This document shows positions 1 through 12,800 of a stretch of 64,000 nucleotides of DNA, one piece after another. The stretch's first letter is position 1, and every line of letters begins with the position of its first letter. A program made the position numbers and the translations under genes. This DNA is from Lutraria lutraria (lineage: Eukaryota; Mollusca; Bivalvia; Venerida; Mactridae): assembly GCA_964023205.1 (NCBI GenBank), contig OZ026843.1, positions 9,405,093 through 9,469,092 on the forward strand. Reading direction: 5' to 3'. Below the pieces are notes generated by a model that saw only the letters and a program-made list of their open reading frames with translations, did no database searches and was not told where the DNA came from.

Positions 1-824
1 GTAAACGTGGATCTTGTAATGGAAAGTATTTATGTATATCATCAACTATACATTTCAATCTTTTCCTTTCAATTTCCACAGCCTGGAAAGATAATGGTGG
101 ACAATATTTAGTTATGTTTGATATGTACACACAAACTTCTTACTGAAACACATGAATAGCATAAAATGTAACAAACTTAAACTGACCAACCAATCACAAT
201 CCTAGCAGAGGGCTATACAAGGAATTGTATACAATTATTATACAAAAAATACATACTTATGTTTTTATGAAGTGAACTAGCTTAACTTGTCATAGAAGAT
301 AGTAAAGCGATTGCATAATATTGACGAATCAATGTAATTTTTATCAATATCAGTGAATGAAGTCTTTCCAAAAAATATATAATTTGTATGAAACTGCTCC
401 CTCAAAATACAGTTAAGGATATATCTGACAGTTTCCACAATTTAACTATTAAACATATAGGCAAAATAAAATGTACAGAGAATTTTGTTAAACTTTGCAT
501 GATCATAGCATATGATAATAGAAACATTTTATGCAAATAAAAAGGGGGGTCGCGGTGCTTATTTTTGAGTTATCTGCCCTTGATTATGACTTTTTGGCTA
601 CTCAGTCTAGCAGGCTAAATTTAAAGAATTTAAATTGTGTAGAGTGGGTTTTATTCACTATAACTCATTTTTGATGTAAATTTTTTCTGATTGGAAAAAG
701 AAGCTGGCGCTAGATGGTAGAGTAGAAACATATCACCTATCCTGTCGCGAGGGCTTCTGAAGAAGCCTGCTGCTGAGTGAGCTCAAAGTTACAACCAATT
801 TACGTTATCTTTAAATTCACTTAC
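1..824. other. Probable intron of the USP25/28-like gene, no exon seen
   Basis: The last exon seen of the minus-strand deubiquitinase ends at a GT donor at 823-824 in codon phase 0, so these bases should be intron leading to further C-terminal exons outside the window. I found no reading frame here resembling the USP25/28 C-terminal region. The sequence is AT-rich with no clear repeat. Confidence 0.5.
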
Positions 825-3800
825 ATAATGTAATGTATCTTGTGCTCCTTTCTGGTCATACAGGTCTGTCTCCAATGCCTTCCTTAATGCCATAACAGAC
901 TCATGTAATGACATATGAGCATGAACATTGCCTAGATTAGCTCTTGTACTAGTTTGCGTAGTCTGTGTAGATACTGTATTAGAATGGGTCGATCCAGACA
1001 TAACTAATGCTGTAAGAAATAAAATATATAAGTATGCATGAATAAAAGATAGTATTAAAAAGCGCAGCAGATTTCAAATGTCTGTACTGGATCACTAGAA
1101 ATAAAGAACTAAAAATTAAAATTCTATCTGTCAATTTTCAAACTATGGATATACAAACTTGATCATATTAAGAGCTTTTTTTGTTGTTGTATTTGGGATA
1201 TAGTGGTCTTATGACTTACAATACACTGCCTTATAAAAGACATTATTAATTATATTAAACACTGGTCTCTGTTCTCCACTTTACAAGTAAATTATATCCT
1301 ACCAGGTTTTTGTTCTGATACCAAGACCACATCAGCATCACCCGAGCCTGCAGCTTTACGTGCAGCATCACGATCCCATTTATCTATCTCTTCAGAAAAT
1401 AATTTATTATCACTTGCAACAAGTTCCTTCAGATCATCAGGAAGATTTTCCAGATCACAAGTAGCACTTGTTCCAGGTTTCCCTAAGACTGAAATTAGCA
1501 ACCAACAAGTAAGAATGAAAACATTCCATAAAGTGACTTTGTCACCTATAAATGATATTGTCAATACCCTATTAATGTGATATTTAATCAATCGTAATAA
1601 TTTAAAGTTTCATGTTAGTCAAGATCAATTATTCCTCGTACTTGGCATTAAAATAAGCAGGTGAAAACAAAATGCATAGCTCCTTTAAACCTCATGATTT
1701 CAAGGCACATCAACATAAAGTAATGTTGCAATGGTTTCAAGTCAAGAAATAAATACAAAAGTAAAGAAGTTCATCCTGCATTTACCACAAATAATCATGA
1801 AATAAAATTAATGGAAACCGACAACTTAATTGTTCCACCTTAATCTAAACTCAATTTATAACTTTAAACTAGAAATGTATCCGGATGACACAAATGTTTG
1901 GATTTTAACAGAAATCGAACTTGATGTGTATTCTATTATTATACACCTTCAGGTAAAATATAATACCAGTCCACGAAATTTTTCTTTAGTTATCAATTTG
2001 AACGGACAGATGGATGGAGAGGAGTAACACTTGTTAAAATGATGGAAGGGCATAAAAAAGCAGGCTTGAAAGAATTATACTAGAGCCTTCAAGACAGATG
2101 ATATCGTGTATAAACATATCTGCTCCACTAACCTGAGTCTTCAGAAATTCTAGACTTGTCAATATACATCAAACAGTAGGCACTGGCGTTATGGTAACCA
2201 CCGACACTCTCCTTCTCTAGCTCTTCCCATGATGCTTCACTCACAGTGATATCGTTAAACTTTAACCACTGTTCACTAGTTGTATCATAAATATAGGCCC
2301 AGTAATGACCGGATGCAGCCTGGCCTTCATGAACTAAAACAGCATGGAGACTGTATGCATTCTGTAAAATGAAATATTCATTATAAACATCATTTAACAG
2401 TTGGTGTGAAATAAAATTTAATTATACAGTGTCGTCACGTTTTAAAAAATTACTTATATGTACTAACATTGCCTAGTAATCTTAAAATCATACGGCTTGA
2501 AATTCGATACTCATAATTATGAATGGCAATCAAATAACTTGTTTTTGACCATTTACAACAAAAATTTGCTAAAAAAGAATGTTTTGGTACACTAGTATAC
2601 TAGAATGTACTACTACTAGCTGTACACACAACAAGATGAGATACATTTGTTTCAACATAATACTTTGTGAATGACAAGTATATCACATTGTAACTTCTGC
2701 AATAATATCGTGATGTAACTATCGTATCACAGAAGTGACAGGGTCTCTTTATTTGAGTAAGTGGAGAGTATTGATACAGTTATGGAATAAAGATAACCCA
2801 GGCTGTCCTCTGAATAACGTGCAAATATGTATGAAGGTATGTATACATTTACTTTTTTCAGTTTCTTAAAAGAAGTGCTAAGAAAGAAATAGCAGAGCTC
2901 AATCATTGGTAAGGAGAAGAACCAGTACTAGAATCCCATCCTCCGTAAGCAGCTGCCTACTTCTCACATAGAGAGACATGGTCGACAGCAGGGCTCGAAC
3001 CCACGACCCTCTATCAGTGAGAGGTTACAGTGATTTGAAGTCAGTGACCTTAACCACTCGACCACTGAGGCAGTTTGAAAAGATGAAACAATAGCCCACC
3101 AAGTAAAAAATGGCAGACAGAAAAAGTAAATAAGTAAAATGAAACAAAAATATGATGGGAATTTCACACACGAGTACCTTTGTCATTGCTTCATCACTGT
3201 ACATTTTACTCATTGACATCTCTAATGAGTAAATACTGTCTTGTAAATCTGAAATGTAAAATCATTTACATACATAAGTAGTGATTAACATTTTCTTCAT
3301 TTGAAAAAAAAGGTAAAATAATTTATAATTTAAAAAAATGAATTCTTTATCTACATATCAAATAGTGCACAGTTTAGACTCAGAATAACTGTTCAAGAAA
3401 AATTATCAAAATGAAAACAGAGTTGTGTCAGTTATATTATCATTTTTACCCATCAGTAAAACATCATGATTGCCTATGTAATGTAAGAGTGGCAATACGT
3501 AAACATGGTTTCTTGGCAAGCTGCAGATTCTTTTTATACAAGACCTAATTTGACATTTCATAATTTAAAACCTTTCACGTCATGTTCCACTTCTGTTCTC
3601 CACCTATGAAGGCAATCTTGAAGTACGTGTAATTCACTATCTGACACATGTTTCGGTTGCGGAGATCGTAAGAAGTCTTCTGCTCTTGTAGAACACGGTG
3701 ATGACTGACTCTCAGTTCCCATGGCAACATCAGGAGGTGTGTTTGAAGTTGATGTTGATTGAGAAGATGGAGTCATAGATATATCGGGAATGAGTTGAGG

Positions 3801-6800
3801 TTGTGTAGGGGATGCCGTAGATGAAGACGGGGACTTGTTGGTAACATCTGGCGACAGCTGGGATTGAGGGGAAGTAACCGTTGTCATGACAACATCTGCT
3901 GGTGATTTGATCGGGGAATCTACAATCATGCTGCAAGACAAAAATGGAAGAAAATGAAATAATGATACGCAATTTTCACAAGGCACCATATTGTCAGTTA
4001 CATAAGCAGTCTGTAAAAAAATATTAATAGTCATAGGAATATGGCTCTAATTAGAATATATTCCTTAGCATTTAGGGTGATCAAACTATTAAATCTGGGA
4101 TGCAATAAAATTAGATCTTCACTTTACTGAATATATATCATGTACAGAGGCATTTATGATGGTAAATTGTTTATATCACTATATTTCAGCCAATCGGATG
4201 GCTCATTTGTAAATCTCGTTCAGACTGCAGTAAATGTTAACATCTTCAGTCATAGATCGTAGACTTTCCGTCACTCTGACCTTGACATTTGACCTACTGA
4301 CTGCAAAAATGACATACTGTATCATATTGAGATTGCTTAGTTGATGTTACCTGGTGATAGGAGAAGGGCATTCCATCTCAACATCATGTGACAAACTAAT
4401 ATTCTTACGAGGTACGTCAGTTCTCGACTTAGCAAACTCTAGTGCGTAAAGAAGAACATCTTGGAGTGGGAATCGTTTAACACCAGATCCATAGTTTATG
4501 AACCTATATACAAATATTTAATATATATTATACAGTCATATATATACACAAAATATAGAGGTCAGTAACAGAAGATTATACACGCATTAATATACGAAAC
4601 GCCTATACACTGAATGAACAAGATGTCAAGGAACAAATTGCCACAATGTTATTATTGATAGATAAAGTAACATGGCATTGACTAGACAGATAATGGAATA
4701 GCTTCCAACGTAACTTAATTCATAAATAATTAGAAAATGTTATATAAATATTATGTATCTTTTCATAAACATAGCAAACACATAGAAATCGGGCTTCATC
4801 GAGTGCATTCTTGTTGTTGGCACAACTCTTCAAATAAACAAAAGATGCGAAAGTTAGAAATTTTAAATGACGTTCCTGTGGCATTTCAAACTATCTCGAT
4901 ACAATTGTAATTCTTTTTGGTTATAGAATGAAAAATGCAACCAAAATAAGTAGCATGCTTTTTACATAAGAACAAAGAAACTGTACTGCTATTTGATCTG
5001 CTTTTTTATAAAAATGAATAAACTGTGCTGCTCTACGATCTTCAAACAGAGATCAACTGAAACTATGTTTACTTACTTATCTAATTTGGTTTGTAAAATA
5101 ACTAGCTGTTCCTTTAATTTCTTAGCCCTTTCTCTTCTTTCTCTTGTTTCGTGTCTATTACAATCCATATATCTACAATAATACAAATTCTATTGGATTT
5201 TCAATGTATTACAACACTGTACATCATTTATGAACACAATAACCGTCTTCAAATTTAGCACCAGACCGAGGACCGAGTCCACCCAAATGGTTGTCGATCC
5301 AGCAATTTTAAAAAGGTCAGTGGTCTGCCAGTCCAGTAAATTTTCAGTGATAATTTTATAATATTTCAGAACAAAAAAAATAAATATTTCAGTCACTCTC
5401 TAAAAAATATGGTTTTCAGCCAAATTACATGAAAGTTAGTGTGGACTTATTATGGTCCACTAAAATTCATTTGGTCCGGTGACGTTTTCACTGGACCGAA
5501 TATCCAATGCTCAAAAAAAATTTTTGTGAAGATTGCAATAAGAAACATAGATGTCCATACAATCATGATAGTACATTACAGTTGATTGCTTATGAATTAT
5601 AGACATCAGACTATACTTGTTCTTTCCCTCGGACCAAACCTTCTCCACAAACAATGAAATAAACACCAACTTAATTAATCAATTATTTGAAGCACTCAAA
5701 TAGTAAACAAAATGTTACCTGTCCATATATATTACTTTAGGGAATTCAATTTTGTTGTGTATTTTTTCAGGACGTCCAAGTTGCTGGTTGAATGCAAATC
5801 TGGACAATTCAAATGTTAAAACAGGAGGTAACCTGGTAAACCATAACTGAAAGAACAACAAAGACAATATTTACACCAAGATAATCTCTGTATGATTTTT
5901 TAAAAACACTGCCTCAGACCAATAAATCAAATTAGCTTTTTGCCCTATTCAACACTCAGAGTGAGGTGGACGGCTCACTCATCCATCGTTCCTGGGAACA
6001 ACCAGCAATAGACTCACCCTCCGTAAACAATCTTAAATCAGCTATATCAACCATAAAACTTTGAGAAAGGGAATTGAAATTTGAGCTCAGAGGCAGTTCT
6101 CAATTTTTATAACCTTGAGGCCTGTTTGAAAACAGATAACAAAGAATATAGGCAAACCCAAGTAAATTGACAATACTTTTACTATGTGTACATGCGTACC
6201 TAAAGTATAAGGAAGCAGGGAAATACCTCTTGTCCAGATTTTTGTGTAGTTTCACTGTTCACAGTTTCTATTTCTCGAAGTGCCGTAGCAGCTTCTAAAC
6301 TTTCATGTATATCTCTGAATCCATTCACTTGTAGAGGAAATTGACCAAATGTTTCCTCATTCTTGAACACTTTACCTAGTTGTATGAAAATCAACATAGT
6401 TAAGGATGAAAATCAACATAGTTAAGGATGAAAATCAACATAGTTAAGTATAAATATCAATATAGTTAAGTATAAATATCAACATAGATAAGGATGAAAA
6501 TCAACATAGTTAAGTATAAATATCAACATAGTTAAGTATAAATATCAACATAGATAAGGATGAAAATCAACATAGTTAAGTATAAATATCAACATAGTTA
6601 AGGATGAAAATCAACATAAATAGTTCTCAGTCAAACCTGTGAACAAAGGCTATTCATGGGAAAGAAAATGTGGCCTTTATTGACAGGTAGCCTTTGTTCG
6701 GAGGTCATTTCATTCAAAATAATCTGAAAGCTTTTAAAATACTGTTCATAATTCACAGGGTGGCCTTTATTCGGAGGTGGCTGCTAACAGAGATTTGACT

Positions 6801-9800
6801 GTACTAGTAATTTAATATGGCATGTATAAGACATAGCAGACAAATATATGGCAAATAATTACTGGAAGATTATATTGACTTATCATAGTCTTATAAGTGT
6901 TTATGTTCAAGAAATTTTACCCTTAAGATGAAAAAGTTCCCGCTCGGTTTTAATTAGTAGCATATGTCTATCATAAGTCTAGATACAGACAAAAATCTGT
7001 ACGATGATTTACTATGTGATATAGGAATGAAAGTCAGTCATTTAACTGTGCTTAAAGAACAGTTTATTAATTCAGAAATTTCTTTATTTAGTAAAAGCGC
7101 ACACACAATATTCAAACGTTTCAAGTAAAAAATTTTCCTTCGTTTTGGATTTTTTTGGAAACTGGACTATTTTGGCCTGCAAATGAGTCTGATTATCAAT
7201 TATTATAGTGTTGATATAAATACCTTCATTCACACCATCAGCACGGAACTGACCATAAAATAAATCAACCATAGGATTACTGGAAGGTTTTTCACCACAA
7301 GTTGATTTATCTCCCCTGAAATCATTAATTCAAGAACATAAATTTAAGAAAGTATACCAGCATCGCACCATTATGTATTGGTCTACTTGATCCTGCTGTC
7401 TAAAAACCTTCTTGTTTTTACTATATGATTGAATAAAGTGAATAATAACCTTACATACAATAACGACCCACCATAATTATAGAATGTAAGTTATAATCAC
7501 TTCATCGTAGAATGGATTAACTTATCTTAATCATTCCTAATCCTAGAATATTTATCTAAATTTTTAAGTACAGAAATAAAGAATACACCGAATCATTACC
7601 CTTCAACAGGTGAATTTGGTCTTGAGGCTGATTTAAATGCATCTTCTAACCAGTCCAATAATTTATGTTGAAACTCACTCACATCCTTCATAAAAAACAG
7701 ATCAAGTAAAAATATACTGACAGTCATTATATTCTACACACAAGATAAGCAATGTCATAACTCACAACATCATAATCATTGTATATCAGGATTAAAGTCT
7801 AAAGAATTTTATGTATTCAGAAAATAATGAAAATAAAAAGACAGCATTGTAAGGCTGTCCTCCCGTAATAACTAAAGTTTATAAATGTCAGCCACAATCA
7901 CTGTCAACAATACCTTTTCCTAATCTCCATGATCAACATTATTTTTAAAAGTTGTAATTAATTGACATACAAAAACATGTACAGTCAAACCTGTGAACAA
8001 AGGTCAACCTTGAGAGGACAAAAAGTGACCGGTCACTTTATTCAGGTCCTTTTGTTCTAAAATAATCAATAATGGTTTTTAAAATAATGGCCTTTAATTG
8101 CAGGTAGCCGCTAACACAGGCTTGACTGTTATTATTTGTACTGTTTAAACTAAACAGCTTTATGTACTGAGTATAAATTATATCTTTAATCTAAAAAAAT
8201 GCATTTTTTTATAAATTTGAAATCTACTAATATAATAATTATAAACACAAACGATACATACCTGTTGGCTATCGGTAACACTAGTGTTACTTATAACAGT
8301 AGATGAAAATGCTTCTTTCAAGATATCTACAGCCTTTGAAGGATCCACATACTTTCTCTTTGATCCGACCATTAAAGCGAACAGATGACGAAGCTCCTGC
8401 ATGAACCTTAAATTACGTCTTACCTGCAAATCAAACTAGAGCTGTCACAGAGGTGACTAATACCCCCGCCGCCGCATTGACACTAAGAATAATTAACAGC
8501 AAGTCATATACAACTTATAGATAAATGTAGTATTTACATAATATATATTTATATATGTACAGTCTATAATTGATTGGAATTGTATTTAACAACCTCAACA
8601 AACCAAGTTGAAACTAGATATGTTTTAAAACACAATGCCCCCCACCCCCAAGAGTCTAATAAACAATGTCACACATCTTTAACAGGTAATAATGAACCTA
8701 GTTAAAATCTTGCTATTTGTTGATCTTGATTTAGTATTCGCTATATATTAAGCAAATACCTTAGTCCTAGAAATGTGAACCAAAATTCAAACTTAAATCA
8801 AATAAGTAAAATGAGCACAAATTATAATCATTTCATTCTAAGTACAGTCAAACCTGTGTTAACAGTCACCTCCGAATAAAGGCCACCCTGTGAATAAAGG
8901 CCATTCAGTTATGAACAGTTATTGATTATATACAACAAAATGACTTTCAAAAAAAGTCCACCTGTCAATAAAGGCCATATATAATTTGTCTTTCCCAAGG
9001 ATGCCCTTTGTTTACAGGTTTGACTGTAATTAATATAGAAATTGTTGTTAGTTGTAAAAGAACTAATATTACCTCTGTACTGCCACTCATGCTCTGTGAT
9101 AACTCCTTGTTAGGTTGGTAATTCAAAACATGATGTCGAAACCGTCGTAAATAAAACAATGACTGAAAATGAACAATAATACACTTGGTATATTTCGTAA
9201 TATGTTCATTAAAGTCTAGTATGTCAGGCTAATTTAAGAAAAGTCATATTACATGTCATTGTACAAGTACACTGAAAAATCTAGGTTGTCCTGAAAAAAT
9301 GAGAGAGCCATAATGGCCCTATATCGCTCAAATGTACAATCAGGCAACCCCAAGGTCAATTTGACCCGTGGGGTCATGATTTTAGCTTATTTGGTAGAGG
9401 TCCACTAGAAAATACAACATGTCAAATATCTAAGCTCTGGACCTTCTGATTTATTTTTAGACTTTTTAAAAATAAATCCTATGTACAAACAAGCTACAAT
9501 ATAGCAAATTTTCTATGTCAAGGGTCCATAATTTAGGATGTCCCTAATCCGATTTCCCCTATAATCTACCTTGTCCAAAACCTTCAAGTCATACACATTC
9601 ACTGTAAATATGACTAAGATTGGTAAATAAATAAAGGTGCTAGAAGTAAACAAGCCAAAATATAGTCAAAGGCCCATAACTCTGGAAGTACTAATCTTTT
9701 TTGCCCATAATCGAACTCATTTGAGATATTGTGGCATATTCATTGTGACCAAATTTAATAAAGATTGGTACAGAGCTGTGGATGCTGGAGTGTAAACACT

Positions 9801-12800
9801 CTATGTGTGGACATACGACGGGACAACAGATACTGGACATTCATCGATCCATAGGCTCAGGTGAGATAAAAATCTTGTTTGCTATTCATCCTTGGACAAA
9901 TAAAACTAAAAATCTACTCTTCTGATGGGACAAAGTCCCGTGTTGAAAGAGTTATACACTGGAATTCCATACCCCTGAAGAATGAATGTTTCCACATAAT
10001 TTTACAGTTAAGTTTAATAACTGGTAATATAAATTATGTAATAAAATTTACATAGGAAATTCACCTGAATAACAGCACTAAACCAACATGTGTTACCAAC
10101 ATTCTTTAGACCAATGGGCCAGTCATCTGTACGCTTTCTTTCATGAGGATTAAGAGGATCAACAAACCACAGATCTCCTCGTTTACGTTTCGTGCCAGCT
10201 TTACTCTCGATTAAACTTTGTTCAAGAACTCTGCAATAATGTCGAAAATAATAAAAATGTTGACAGCAGCAATGTTCACAATGTAGTATATGAGATGGTT
10301 TTTAACTGCCAAATACCAATACCATATATTGAAAGTAAAACATATAATGTGAAAATACATACAGTGCAACCTCTCCAAAGCAACACCCTTAGGAAGTAGC
10401 AAAATTATGTTGTTGTTGAGAGGTTCTTGCTCTAGAGAGGTTAAAGTATAAGTTGAATTGTGCAGTGGGAAAAAATCAATGTTGTTGGAGGGAGGTACAT
10501 GTAGCTGCTGAAGAGAGTGATACTTGGAGAGGTTATACTGTATATATTATCAATAATCACAAATTATGAAGTTCAACACTACAGAAAGCTCAAGAAGAAT
10601 TCAAGACCCAAATACAAAATAATAATAATAATAAACACATATTGAAGTCATGAGAGTATCAATACTAATATTATAATTTAGAATACTGTGAAATCATTAA
10701 TTTTTGTTGGGGGATTTAATTTCGTGGATTTCACGGGTCGGCTAATCCACGAAATCAAATCCCCACGAATTTAAATGCAGAGATAAGGCATTTCTTTTCA
10801 AAAATCAAAATCCATGAATTTATGTCTCCACAAAATAGCCATTTTAGTAAAAACCATGAAAATTGAGCCCAACGAAAATAAATGAAAGTACAGTATGTAA
10901 TAAAACAATGGGTTTCAAGATAAAATTTGCCCTTAGTAATCTGTGATTATATCAACTTAGTCGAACTCATTTCATCAAAACATGAGTAGGATTCGTCAAC
11001 ATGGTATTTATGCCATCAAATGCCAGTACTGCCTCGCTAGAGGCTCTCTTACAAAAACTGAGATAAACACGTTGATGAGAATCATTCATGACTCATAGTA
11101 TACAGGTTCCAGAGCTAATTGTAAACTAAAGAAGATATAGTCATCATGTTAACAGGAGCTCAAAACAACAGAATATCAGAAATCAACAATCAGGGCTCTC
11201 CTTTGACCGTTAAAATGGCATTTTGTATCTTGAAATTTGCAAAATAAGGCTTTTGACTCTTGAGAATTGGAACCTTAGGGTAAAATTTTCTATTACATTA
11301 GTAGGAAATTTTGTTGACTCTTAAAATTTCTATCAGCTAAGAGTCATTTTGACCCGCGACTTTTGAAGTCTAGGGAGCACCCTGACAATACCTGCTTATA
11401 TCTTGTTCTTCTCTAGATACCTGGCCACCCAGAATGCCAGGAGTAGATTCCTGTTGATATGGTCCACCACTGTCTGCTAGACTTGCAGCAATGGCTTTCT
11501 GTATATCTTCTGTTTCATTAGTGTCACTTACGTTTGTCAGATCAATAACACCACCTGTTTGATACAATTGAACATACATCATTATGCTAATGCTTTTGTA
11601 AAAATACTAGAAAACTGTCCAGAGGACACAAATGCCCCTGATGACAGCTAAGTCAAAAAGGGGCCATGAAAATGTTTGGATTTTAACGGAAAACAAACTT
11701 GGGAATTTATGCGGTGTTTTAATCAAAATTGGGAAAAAATGTACTTAAGTTATAACTTCAATTTTACAATTTTCTACCAATAGTAATGTTGATAAACTTA
11801 TATAATAAAATAACTTTTTTGGGGATTGGGTATTTTTGTCTGTGAATTGGGAAAAAATATCCTATTTTCCATTGGGAATACAACCTAATTACGGCTATAA
11901 AATCGCCCCCAAAAAGTCCCTGTTCTGTATTTCTTTTCTAGCAATTTTACAAAAAATGATTACGGTACACTGCCTGAGAAATTACATCAACATTCAAATA
12001 AAAATTGTAACATATGGCAGTGATTTTTTTCGCTTTATTTACTGCCAAATATAGGCAGTTTCCCCAAGTGAATTTCCTTCATTTTTCCCCTAAAATGGCC
12101 AGAACTTTCCCCTAACAAGAAGTGTTTTCCACATGATCATGTAAAAAGAAGAAAAATACAACAATATTCATACCATTGTCACCAATTACAGTGTAGTAAT
12201 AATCTTATATTTATGATTTAAACAACAAAATAATCACATATTCCATAGAAATAAATGTTATTAATAATTATATATTCCCATTTTGAAATTTGTAGCGCTA
12301 AATTTCCCCTTTTGATGGGCATGGGTAGTGAGAAAATTTTGGAAAAAATCACAGAAAGGAATTATTTTAGTTTGTGACTAACTAAGTATACCTTAGTCTT
12401 GTAAATTTATGTGTTTCTAACATAAAACACTTTCATTACCTTTTGAGTTCTTGTTCAGATTTTGCTGTGAACCAGACACAGCATCAGTAACATCTTTGTC
12501 TTTGGAGTATGAAACAGTCATCTAAAAAGATATACACAAAAAGAATACAGAAGGCCTAGAATAATCTGACATTTATATATACATGTACTGTGCAATATTG
12601 GTAAGAAAATCAACCTAAACTAGTCCATTAAGGGCAATCAACCAGTCCATCAAGATACGAACAAATCAGATACTTGCTCCAATTTTTTTTATGAAAAGAT
12701 TTCTGTCCAAACAGAAAACAAACAAAGCCTTATGAAAAAGATCAAAGTATTTACCCAATTCAGGATTTATATATTTTAATCGGAATTTCTTTATACACCG

